The notes beneath the pieces were generated by a model. That model saw only the letters and a program-made list of their open reading frames with translations. It made no database searches and was not told the origin of the DNA. Below, in pieces: positions 1 to 6,750 of a stretch of DNA of 7,514 nucleotides. The position numbers and the translations under genes are program-made. The first letter of the stretch is position 1. Every line of letters begins with the position of its first letter. The stretch comes from Bacteroidota bacterium (GTDB lineage Bacteria > Bacteroidota > Rhodothermia > Rhodothermales > UBA10348), in assembly GCA_004356265.1 (NCBI GenBank), contig SMXK01000032.1, forward strand, positions 1 through 7,514, read 5' to 3'.

Positions 1-1
1 G

Positions 2-544
2 CGGGACGATAAATACGATTACTGGTTCCAACCCAGATTTGACGATTTTGCAAGGAGAGTGAACCGGCTGCCATTTGACCAGCATTTTCTTAAGGCCCTG
101 GTAGCTCCCCGTCCTTTGCTTTGTACGGATGGTCTGCATGATGAGTGGGCCAATCCCTGGGGGGCTCAGCAAACGACAGAAGCTGCGCGGGAGGTATATA
201 AATTTTTTGGAGTCCCGGACAAGATAGGTAATTTCTACCGACAGGGAGGCCATCATCATAATGTAGAGAGTTGGGAGGCATTGCTGGATTTCTCGGATTT
301 CAATTTTTTTGGAAAGGCATTGCCCAGTGATTTCTACAAAGAAAATTTTGACAGAGTAGACAGCTTGATTAACGGGATGTCGCCGGTTCCACTTGTCTGG
401 GGATGTATGGATTCAACCTATAAGGAATTTAATCCGCTAGTCACTGCGAACCTTGCGGGCTCCTGCGTAGTGTCCTGTCCAACTGACCTATCCGGAGAAG
501 AACATTCGAGTGCTCGGAGTGACAAGAATTGCTACAGTAATTAA
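2..544 (+). CDS. CE15-type glucuronoyl esterase / uronate ester hydrolase, C-terminal part (5' truncated by window edge)
   Basis: The frame is open from base 2 to the TAA at 542-544, giving about 180 residues; the start and the nucleophilic serine lie upstream of the window. The visible part matches the C-terminal half of CE15 alpha/beta-hydrolases: a Y-W-F segment (about nt 23-31), then L-P-F-D-Q-H, the strand L-V-A-P-R-P-L-L, a D-E-W-A-N-P-W-G-A segment, an A-A-x-x-V-Y helix and G-G-H-H-H (nt 248-262), which should contain the catalytic histidine. CE15 enzymes cleave esters of (4-O-methyl-)glucuronic acid, classically lignin-carbohydrate esters; many bacterial members have unknown substrates. 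After the hydrolase domain (ending about nt 330) comes a roughly 65-residue Cys-containing tail with a G-C-M-D-S-T...N-P...G-S-C pattern (nt 401-469). The gene is convergent with the sulfatase operon and more AT-rich than it. The CE15 assignment is from remembered family motifs; a related alpha/beta-hydrolase esterase is the alternative. Confidence 0.78.
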   Translation, partial: RDDKYDYWFQPRFDDFARRVNRLPFDQHFLKALVAPRPLLCTDGLHDEWANPWGAQQTTEAAREVYKFFGVPDKIGNFYRQGGHHHNVESWEALLDFSDFNFFGKALPSDFYKENFDRVDSLINGMSPVPLVWGCMDSTYKEFNPLVTANLAGSCVVSCPTDLSGEEHSSARSDKNCYSN

Positions 545-548
545 AGTA

Positions 549-577
549 AATTTTGATAAAAGACTTCTCTTAAAATT
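549..577. terminator. Possible weak bidirectional terminator between convergent genes
   Basis: The 41-nt gap between the two convergent stop codons contains an inverted repeat: A-A-T-T-T-T at 549-554 pairs with A-A-A-A-T-T at 572-577, and A-A-G-A at 560-563 pairs with T-C-T-T at 568-571 around a C-T-T-C loop, with an unpaired 5-nt bulge. The stem is AT-rich, imperfect and lacks a GC core, so it is supported mainly by its position. Rho-dependent termination or transcript overlap is equally possible. Confidence 0.22.
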
Positions 578-585
578 CTACAAAT

Positions 586-2274
586 TCAATTAGCCATCGA
601 GAGGTATTTGGAATCGGGCTGCTCTTTGGCCAGCCAGTCTTCGATCTTGGTCACAATGTGCGGATAGTCTTCGGTGACACTCGTCTCTTCATTGTGCTGA
701 TTTTGAAAGGCCAGATTGAACAACAGCATGGGTGAACCGTCAGCCGGGACGACCGCTTTGAAATTGTGGTAGCGAACGAAATACTCCCACTGTGGTTCTT
801 TGGGTAAGTACTGGTGTAGTTGCTCCTGTACCTCGGCGTACTTTTGATCATTGGCCAAATTGACGAACTCGTCCGGATCTCGCTGAAGATCGTATAACTC
901 TGCGCCTCCATCGAAATAGTGAATGTACTGCCAGCGAGGCGTGCTAATAGTGTGATTTCCTCGGCCAAAAGTTGTGTGTGTATAAGTCTGCCATTCCTGA
1001 TCGGGATTTCTTATCAAAGGCAAAAGGCTGTTTCCCTCCCACTCTTTTTTGATCGGTATCTTCGTCATGTCCGCGATGGTCGGGGCGAGATCCAGCAGAT
1101 TGACCATGCGAGCGCTCGTACTATGCGGTTCAAAACCCTCAGGCAATTGATTCTTAGGCGGAACAATGACCATCGGTATTCGAGTCGACCTGTACCAGCC
1201 GGTCGCTTTGCCCCAATGTTCTTTTTCCCCCAGGTGCCAACCGTGATCCGACCACAATACGACCAGCGTATTGTCGGCGTAGTCGCTCATTTTCAGCGCC
1301 GTCATGATATTGCCGACCAGTTCATCCACATAAGAAATGGCCGCGAGATAGGAAGAAACGGCATTTTCCCATTCCCCGTATTGTTCGACACTCTTATGCA
1401 AGCCGGAAGTAACGGCGACTTTCGTATATTCCTTGCCTGCACGTGGCAAATCGCTCAGATCGTCCGGAAGCGTTTGTGGCAGGACGACCGATTCCGGGGG
1501 GTACAGATCGTGAAAGCGTTTCGGGTTGAATAAAGGTTGATGAGGGCGGTGAAAACCAACGGCCAGGAAAAAAGGCTTTTCCTGTTCTTGCTGAAGCTTA
1601 TCGATCGCCCAATTGGCCGTTTTGGTATCGGAAAACATCTCATCGGGAAGGTCCACTGGCCCCCAATCGAACGTATTGGTGCTTCTCCAATGCCGGTCGG
1701 CGGGAAAACCATTGAGGGGAAGCCGGAACTCTTTTCCATTCTTGACCACCAGGTTGAACGGCTTTTGCGCCTCAATATCCAACTCTTCTCTTGTAAACGG
1801 TGCTGAGGAACTGCCTGCCTCCCCATACTCGTCGAAAGCATCTATGGGAATTCTTGATGCCCCAGCATGAAATATTTTTCCAGCGCCCATGACGTGATAA
1901 CCGTTTTGGCGAAAATATTCCGGCATGCTAATCAGATGAGGCACATCTTCTCGGTAGTTAATGGCATTGGTGTAAATACCGTTGGACGTTGGCCAAAGTC
2001 CACTCATGATCGCGGTACGGGAAGGGCCGCAGATAGGGGCCGGAGCGTGAGCGTTGGTAAAAGACACGCCCTCTGCAGCCAAGGCGTCCATATGAGGTGT
2101 TTGAACCTGCGGATGGGTGTTCAAAAACCCGGCCCAGTCGTTCATATCGTCGATAGCGATGAACAATACATTGGGGTGCGTATCATTAGCTGGCGCCGAT
2201 TGTGCATTGGCCCAGGTGGGAAGAATGGCAATCAGCACGAACGAGAATATAACGAACAGTAATTTCTTTGACAT
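586..2274 (-). CDS. Secreted formylglycine-dependent sulfatase, iduronate-2-sulfatase-like (S1_7-type)
   Basis: This 562-residue protein should remove sulfate esters from a glycan in the periplasm. Residues 1-24 form a Sec signal (K3-K4, hydrophobic core, A-N-A before Q25). The mature enzyme opens with the sulfatase strand N-V-L-F-I-A-I-D-D (metal ligands D42, D43) and has the activation motif C82-G-P-S-R86, where the Cys is converted to formylglycine. G-A-G-K133 with H136, the H242-R-P-H245 segment and S-D343-H344-G supply further expected active-site or metal residues. The order and spacing, including S-M-P-E-Y-F before G-K-I-F-H, resemble iduronate-2-sulfatase-like enzymes. The C-terminal module E-L-Y-D-L...D-P-D-E...N-L-A (459-474) is followed by about 70 extra residues resembling a second copy of it (496-551). 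The ATG at 2274 is preceded by only a weak A-G-G-T 11 nt upstream; the signal peptide supports this start. It is the last gene of the operon. The substrate cannot be read from sequence. Confidence 0.93.
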   Translation of the reverse strand: MSKKLLFVIFSFVLIAILPTWANAQSAPANDTHPNVLFIAIDDMNDWAGFLNTHPQVQTPHMDALAAEGVSFTNAHAPAPICGPSRTAIMSGLWPTSNGIYTNAINYREDVPHLISMPEYFRQNGYHVMGAGKIFHAGASRIPIDAFDEYGEAGSSSAPFTREELDIEAQKPFNLVVKNGKEFRLPLNGFPADRHWRSTNTFDWGPVDLPDEMFSDTKTANWAIDKLQQEQEKPFFLAVGFHRPHQPLFNPKRFHDLYPPESVVLPQTLPDDLSDLPRAGKEYTKVAVTSGLHKSVEQYGEWENAVSSYLAAISYVDELVGNIMTALKMSDYADNTLVVLWSDHGWHLGEKEHWGKATGWYRSTRIPMVIVPPKNQLPEGFEPHSTSARMVNLLDLAPTIADMTKIPIKKEWEGNSLLPLIRNPDQEWQTYTHTTFGRGNHTISTPRWQYIHYFDGGAELYDLQRDPDEFVNLANDQKYAEVQEQLHQYLPKEPQWEYFVRYHNFKAVVPADGSPMLLFNLAFQNQHNEETSVTEDYPHIVTKIEDWLAKEQPDSKYLSMAN

Positions 2275-2322
2275 ATCAACAAATGACCTGCTTCATGTCC
2301 CCTAAGGTAGTTCCTGCCCAGC

Positions 2323-3354
2323 CTACATACGATTGCCGAACAGGACCAGAGCTCGCTTATCTTCTGCGAAACTGTATTCTTTCGCTGCCCTCGCCTGAGG
2401 ATAGCGTATTACTGTAATAACTGAATTTGTTCCGGGAATTACGGCGTTGATTTTAGATTCCCTACCTGACATCACGTAACCGCCGTCGTTTTCAAAGAGC
2501 CACCACATCAATCCATAGCGCGCACCGTCGGACTCCCGCATTCCGTGGTATGTCCAGACTTCTTGCCTCAGCTCCGTGGAAAACACCGATTCCGGATTCA
2601 GCCAAAACTGTCCGAAGGTGTTGAGATCGCGGGCGGTGGTGTAAAGTCCCGCGCTTGCTCTTCTCCCGCTCTGTGAATAGTGGAAAAGATCTTTCTTCAG
2701 TGGCAACACCTGCACCGTGGCCGATCCGGGATAAACATAGCCTGTTGATTCCAGGCCCAGTGGTTCGATGATTTTTTCATTCAAAAGGGTATCCAGATCC
2801 TTGCCGCTCGCGGCTTCAAGCGTTCGCTCAAGGATCAGCATCCCGAGGCTCGAATATTTGAAACCGGTGCCGGGTGCCGTGATTATCTGGATAATGTCAA
2901 AGCTCGGCGGCAGGGATTCCGGCGTTTTGTTGCCTTCAACAGCCGTCCCTGAAGTGTGAGACAACAGATGCCGAATCGTAACGGCTCGTCGATCGAACGG
3001 TCCATCACCGTGCTCGCGGAACGCCGGCACGTATTTACTGACCGGATCATCAAGCGAAAGGAGCCCGTCCTCGCATAAGTTCAGAACCAGTGCCGAAACA
3101 AAGCTCTTCGTAATGGAAAAGACCTGCCAGCGGGAATGCTCATTCACGGCCCGGTCTAAAACGCCTTGTCCATCATAGTAACGCTCGTAAATAATTTCCC
3201 CGTTCTTGCTGACCACCGCGGCGAAAGGGCTGTCTCCCAACTGGCTGGCCGTTGTGTCCAGGTATGCGTCGAACTCCCGCAATGTCTCGGCAGTGTCCGC
3301 TGTGCCCAGGGCTGGGAAAACCATCAATGAATAAAGGGCGATGAATTGTTTCAT
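2323..3354 (-). CDS. Exported serine hydrolase, class-C beta-lactamase fold (PF00144-type), probable esterase
   Basis: This 343-residue protein has a short signal peptide (residues 1-19, G-T-A before D20). The nucleophile motif S-x-x-K is S80-I-T-K83, within Q-V-F-S-I-T-K-S-F-V-S-A. The second motif is Y167-S-S169, after P-G-T-G-F-K, in place of Y-x-N. H-L-L-S-H-T-S-G (129-136) and a G-R-R-A-S-A-G-L-Y-T-T-A-R-D-L segment (230-244) are typical of this group, whose members include esterases, D-aminopeptidases and true beta-lactamases. The third motif (K-T-G, H-x-G or G-x-G in relatives) appears only as S296-G-R298, so the active site departs from the usual form. Lying 15 nt after the acetylesterase and 48 nt before a sulfatase, it most likely hydrolyses an ester on the target glycan or its fragments; antibiotic resistance is not suggested by the context. 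The start is the ATG at 3354, with no strong ribosome binding site visible; coupling to the preceding gene is likely. Confidence 0.88.
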   Translation of the reverse strand: MKQFIALYSLMVFPALGTADTAETLREFDAYLDTTASQLGDSPFAAVVSKNGEIIYERYYDGQGVLDRAVNEHSRWQVFSITKSFVSALVLNLCEDGLLSLDDPVSKYVPAFREHGDGPFDRRAVTIRHLLSHTSGTAVEGNKTPESLPPSFDIIQIITAPGTGFKYSSLGMLILERTLEAASGKDLDTLLNEKIIEPLGLESTGYVYPGSATVQVLPLKKDLFHYSQSGRRASAGLYTTARDLNTFGQFWLNPESVFSTELRQEVWTYHGMRESDGARYGLMWWLFENDGGYVMSGRESKINAVIPGTNSVITVIRYPQARAAKEYSFAEDKRALVLFGNRM

Positions 3355-3369
3355 ATTCGGCGTCTGTTT

Positions 3370-4188
3370 CTAGTGCAAAATGTCGGCATAAGCGTCTGCA
3401 TATCGACGGCCAAGCTCCCGCGCCGACCGTGCATCAAAGTGCGTGCCATCACCGATATCTGTCAGGCCATCCGAAGAGACAAACCTCGTGCGCTCGATTT
3501 GTGCCGGTACGTTTTCATGCACGGCATTGACGAGCTGCCTGCCGTCGGACCATTCTTTGAATTGACCGAGTTGACCGATGATGAACGGCAGCTGTTCGTC
3601 ACTGGCAATGTTGCGAAAACGGCGGATCAGGTCATGCAATCTCTTTTCATACTGCGGTGCCCGCTCCGGCCTTGAGTCCGATTCGCCCTGGTGCCAAAGA
3701 ATTGCCTTAAGCTCGCCTGACTGCATGGCCACGCGAAGTCGACGAACAGCATCGTCCCAGGGGTAGAGGCCGGTTTTTTCGTGGTAGCCGCCCGGTGCCC
3801 AGGTCTCAATACCCGAGCCACCGACTGCGGTCGGAACGAGCCCTATTCTGATCTCAGGATTCTGTTTTGCGATCTCTTTCGCAAATGCCAGCCCCGGTCC
3901 TGTTCCTCTTACTTTTGGTTTGTCGAAATGCAGCGGCTCGGTCGCGATTACCCACTTGTCATTCTTGTCTAAAACAAATACTCGCGGATGAGGGGTGCGG
4001 TCTATTTCCGACAGCTCTCCTCTTCCGGCCATGTTTGACTGGCCGGCCAGCAAGAAAATGTGCATTGGCGGTAAGGCACTGGATCCTGTCGGTCCGGAGC
4101 AGCCGCTGGTGCAAAAAGTAGCCAGAGCGATGAGCGCGATTACGCGAATTGATCGCTGTATGTCTCTATTGGTCTTCCTGTTCATCAT
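3370..4188 (-). CDS. SASA/CE6-like SGNH-fold carbohydrate acetylesterase, predicted lipoprotein
   Basis: This 272-residue protein belongs to the sialate O-acetylesterase-like (SASA, formerly DUF303) group, which includes CE6 acetylxylan esterases; it should remove acetyl groups from sugar hydroxyls. Motifs in order: F-L-L-A-G-Q-S51-N-M-A-G with the nucleophile S51, V-P-T-A-V-G-G-S-G-I-E-T-W (118-130), I-L-W-H-Q-G-E-S-D (163-171), and D247-G-T-H250-F-D with the catalytic Asp and His. The catalytic set is complete. The N-terminus has basic residues, a hydrophobic stretch and T-S-G-C30, a plausible but non-ideal lipobox (Thr at -3). Ser follows the Cys, so outer-membrane sorting is expected if it is lipidated. 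The ATG at 4188 is immediately followed by a second ATG at 4185; both lie inside the 3' end of the upstream sulfatase gene (23-nt overlap), and no clear ribosome binding site is seen, which suggests translational coupling. The sugar specificity is unknown. Confidence 0.9.
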   Translation of the reverse strand: MMNRKTNRDIQRSIRVIALIALATFCTSGCSGPTGSSALPPMHIFLLAGQSNMAGRGELSEIDRTPHPRVFVLDKNDKWVIATEPLHFDKPKVRGTGPGLAFAKEIAKQNPEIRIGLVPTAVGGSGIETWAPGGYHEKTGLYPWDDAVRRLRVAMQSGELKAILWHQGESDSRPERAPQYEKRLHDLIRRFRNIASDEQLPFIIGQLGQFKEWSDGRQLVNAVHENVPAQIERTRFVSSDGLTDIGDGTHFDARSARELGRRYADAYADILH

Positions 4189-5650
4189 CCATCAATTCGA
4201 AAAAGTCAGCCGGTAGCTGATTTTTGAGACTGTCCATCAGCTCGCGGTGCTGCATTGCAGATTCCGGAGCAGCCGCCAGGTTGGTCCACTCGTTGGGATC
4301 GTCCTCGTGATTGTAGAGTTCTTCACTGCCATCGGCATACAGGCTGTAGCGCCAGGGGCCGGACTGAATTGCTTGCCCAAACCTCACGACATCATCGTCG
4401 CCGGTGCGTCGATACTGGGTAATTGCCGGGTAGTCCCAGGACGCGTCCGCGTCGCCCAGCAAGGGCACCAGGCTATGGCCCTGGTTGACCGGATTCGCGG
4501 GCAGGTTGGCCAGGTCCAGCAGGGTGGGGTAGATGTCAATCAGGCCGACCGTTTGGGCACGACTTTCACCTTGCGGCAGGTTCGGTCCGGCGATGATCAG
4601 CGGAACCTTATTGGCACGCTCCCACAAGGCGTGTTTCTGGAACGTATTCTTCTCGCCAATGAAATATCCATGGTCTGAAAACAGCACAATGATGGTATTT
4701 TCCGCGTAGGGGCTGCTTTCCAGTGCATCGAGTACCTGTCCGACATAGTAGTCAGCAAAATTCACGCTCGCCAGGTATGAGTGAATGATGTCCTGGTACA
4801 CGCCTGTTTCCTTCGCCCATTCGGTTCTCGGCATGTGATTTACGAAATTGAGGCCGATCGCGTAATTCGGAACGTCGTCAAGATCGTCTTTTTTGTAGGG
4901 TGGCGGGGTGACCAACTCGGAATTGCCAATCGCATCGAAATAGCGTTGCGGCACGTACCACGGCACGTGCGGACGCAGGAACCCGACCATCAGCATAAAC
5001 GGGCGATCGTGCTCTTCCTGCAAACGCTCGACGGCCCAGGCGGCAGCCGTCGCATCGGACATTTCCTGCTCGGGAGCCGGATAGACGGCCCAGTCCGTCA
5101 GCGTATCTTCCGAAAAGTAGTTGACTTCCTTGCCGTCAGGCATGGTGTCCCAGTCGCCTCGATCGCCGGACATATCAACGCTGCCTTCGGGAAGATGCCG
5201 ATGCAGCAATTTACCGACCGCCATCGTTTTGTAACCATGCTGCGCGAAGTAACTGTGCAGTAATGCCGTATTGTGTTTCTCTGCAGCCTCGACGACTAGC
5301 GAGTCCGGCTTGGGCTGTTGCAACAATCCCAGTGTGCCCGGCAACAATCCGGAAAACAGGCTGGCACGCGACGGCCCGCAAAGTGGAAACTGGCTGAAAG
5401 CCTGGGTGAACACCGTACCGCGCCCGGCCAGGGCATCGATATGCGGTGTCCGCGTATCCGGATGCGTGCCGGTGTAACCGACCCAGTCATTCAGGTCATC
5501 CACAGCGATAAACAGTACATTGGGCGGTTCGGTGACAACTGGCTCATCTTCCTCCGATGTTTGCGGAGCGCAGCCGTTGACAATAAGCATCAGGCAGCTG
5601 ACCGCAAGCAGCCGAAGATAACTGTTCCAGCGACGAAGAGCGTACTGCAT
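4166..5650 (-). CDS. Lipoprotein sulfatase, iduronate-2-sulfatase-like (S1_7-type)
   Basis: This second formylglycine sulfatase has 494 residues. Counting from the ATG at 5650, the N-terminus has arginines, a hydrophobic run and V-N-G-C27, a lipobox-like site followed by Ala, so an outer-membrane-anchored lipoprotein is likely. Catalytic features: N-V-L-F-I-A-V-D-D (D51, D52), the C91-G-P-S-R95 activation motif, A-V-G-K147 with H150, G-F-L-R-P-H228 and S-D326-H327-G. E-E-L-Y-N...D-P-N-E-W-T-N-L-A closes the C-terminal module, which occurs once here. The N-terminal third is closely similar to that of the 586-2274 sulfatase, so the two are paralogues; their middles differ, which suggests different sulfate positions or sugars. 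A TTG at 5665 in the same frame could add 5 residues, but the ATG at 5650 has G-A-G-G-T 8 nt upstream and is preferred. The protein ends in an acidic tail whose codons overlap the start of the acetylesterase gene. Confidence 0.93.
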   Translation of the reverse strand: MQYALRRWNSYLRLLAVSCLMLIVNGCAPQTSEEDEPVVTEPPNVLFIAVDDLNDWVGYTGTHPDTRTPHIDALAGRGTVFTQAFSQFPLCGPSRASLFSGLLPGTLGLLQQPKPDSLVVEAAEKHNTALLHSYFAQHGYKTMAVGKLLHRHLPEGSVDMSGDRGDWDTMPDGKEVNYFSEDTLTDWAVYPAPEQEMSDATAAAWAVERLQEEHDRPFMLMVGFLRPHVPWYVPQRYFDAIGNSELVTPPPYKKDDLDDVPNYAIGLNFVNHMPRTEWAKETGVYQDIIHSYLASVNFADYYVGQVLDALESSPYAENTIIVLFSDHGYFIGEKNTFQKHALWERANKVPLIIAGPNLPQGESRAQTVGLIDIYPTLLDLANLPANPVNQGHSLVPLLGDADASWDYPAITQYRRTGDDDVVRFGQAIQSGPWRYSLYADGSEELYNHEDDPNEWTNLAAAPESAMQHRELMDSLKNQLPADFFELMDDEQEDQ

Positions 5651-5658
5651 AGAATCTG

Positions 5659-5663
5659 ACCTC
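5659..5663 (-). promoter_or_regulatory. Ribosome binding site deciding the sulfatase start (5650)
   Basis: G-A-G-G-T lies 8 nt before the ATG at 5650 and overlaps the TGA stop of the LacI gene (5664-5662). Ribosomes finishing the regulator are therefore placed on the sulfatase initiation site. This favours the ATG at 5650 over the upstream TTG at 5665. Confidence 0.6.
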
Positions 5664-6750
5664 AATGTTTAGCAATAGGGCATGTACCGCTTGATTGCCT
5701 CACTTTCAATTCGTAATCGAGTAAGACGTTGGATTGCACGGTCTCGTCCGACTCGTTGTTGATCTGTCGAATGTAGCTTTCCAGAAGCTCAACGGATTTT
5801 TCACCCATGGCCCTCAACGGCTGGCGGATCGTTGTCAGCTTTGGCCAAACCGACCGCGCAATTGGCGCGTCATCGAATCCTGCAACACTGAGCTCTTCCG
5901 GGATGCGTATTCTTGATTCCTGCGCAGCGGATAAGACGCCAGCAGCCATCTCATCATTGCTCGCAAAAATGGCTGTCGGGCGATCCTTCAGGCGCAATAA
6001 CTCACGGGCACATTCATTGCCGGATTGGACGTCAAAATTACCGGTCTGGATATTGGAGGGTGAAAGTTTCAAGCCGTGGTCGCGGATTGACGCCGAAAAA
6101 CCTTCAAACCTTAGCGCGGAGGCCACGTAATCACCGGGACCTTTAATGATTGCCAGGTTCTCATGCCCTTCCGAAATAAAATAGTTGGCGAGCTCATAGG
6201 CCGCAGCGAAATTATCGATGCTGACGCGCAACTGAATATCCTGCGCAGGCGTACCGGCGATCCGAACGCATGGGACAGCCTTTTCTCGGACAATTTCCAG
6301 GAGTCGCCTGTCGAAGCAGATCGGAGGTGGCAGGATTACTCCGTCTATGCGGGAAGGATCCAGCAGTTTAGTGATTTCCTCGTAATCGATGGGTAACCCG
6401 ATCGTGTCACCCTCATAATCTCCGACACCCTCGATCAGAAGGTGATAGCCAATGTTCCGGCACGCATGCATCATGCCGATCAGCAATTTTGCGGTCCAGG
6501 TAACGTTTGGATTGTTGAAGATCATCAGTATCTGATACGTTCGTCCACCCGACAGGCGTCTTGCGCCAATATTCGGCCGATAATCGACTTTCGCTATCGC
6601 CCTTTGGATTCTCTCAGCCGTAGCTTGTTTGACGTTGCCTTTCATATTGACTACACGGCTAACCGTCATCGGCGACACGCCCGCCTCCAAAGCAACATCT
6701 TTGATCGTTGCTTCACGTTTCCTTGGAGCATGTCGCTTATTGTCGCTCAA
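5662..6750 (-). CDS. LacI-family transcriptional regulator
   Basis: This 362-residue DNA-binding regulator should respond to a sugar released from the glycan and control the locus. The N-terminal helix-turn-helix is T15-I-K-D-V-A-L-E-A-G-V-S-P-M-T-V-S-R-V-V, followed by the hinge Y-R-P-N60...A-R-R-L-S. The periplasmic-binding-protein-like effector domain follows, with F-A-S-N-D-E-M-A-A-G (262-271), V-A-G-F-D-D (289-293) and W-P-K-L-T-T-I-R-Q-P (302-311); length and domain order are normal for the family. The open frame extends up to a TTG at 6813, but I choose the TTG at 6750. It overlaps the TGA of the beta-helix gene as T-T-G-A, has A-A-G-G-T-G 10 nt upstream, and gives the usual short leader before the HTH. 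The gene sits inside the operon and is coupled at both ends, so autoregulation is likely. No operator could be identified; the promoter is outside the window. Confidence 0.93.
   Translation of the reverse strand: MSDNKRHAPRKREATIKDVALEAGVSPMTVSRVVNMKGNVKQATAERIQRAIAKVDYRPNIGARRLSGGRTYQILMIFNNPNVTWTAKLLIGMMHACRNIGYHLLIEGVGDYEGDTIGLPIDYEEITKLLDPSRIDGVILPPPICFDRRLLEIVREKAVPCVRIAGTPAQDIQLRVSIDNFAAAYELANYFISEGHENLAIIKGPGDYVASALRFEGFSASIRDHGLKLSPSNIQTGNFDVQSGNECARELLRLKDRPTAIFASNDEMAAGVLSAAQESRIRIPEELSVAGFDDAPIARSVWPKLTTIRQPLRAMGEKSVELLESYIRQINNESDETVQSNVLLDYELKVRQSSGTCPIAKH

Noticed and set aside
1512..1522. Palindrome-like GAAA-GCG-TTTC resembling a LacI operator
   Set aside because: It lies inside sulfatase codons for P-K-R-F-H, has an odd-length centre unlike the usual CG-centred LacI operators, and is not near a promoter.
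919..1533. 204-codon open frame antisense to the sulfatase
   Set aside because: It mirrors a real gene with clear catalytic motifs, has no recognisable domain and has no good start context.
2276..2296. Six-codon mini-ORF (M-K-Q-V-I-C, - strand) ending one base before the sulfatase ATG at 2274
   Set aside because: The G-rich stretch before it leaves only 2 nt of spacing, there is no attenuator-like structure, and an ORF this short is expected by chance.
2323..3354. True beta-lactamase / antibiotic-resistance gene
   Set aside because: The S-x-x-K fold is shared by many esterases, the third motif is not K-T-G, and the neighbours are glycan-modifying enzymes.
4166..5665. TTG start at 5665 for the lipoprotein sulfatase
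   Set aside because: It would overlap the LacI stop in a coupled T-T-G-A arrangement, but the ATG at 5650 has G-A-G-G-T 8 nt upstream and starts the lipoprotein signal normally. The TTG start is not excluded.
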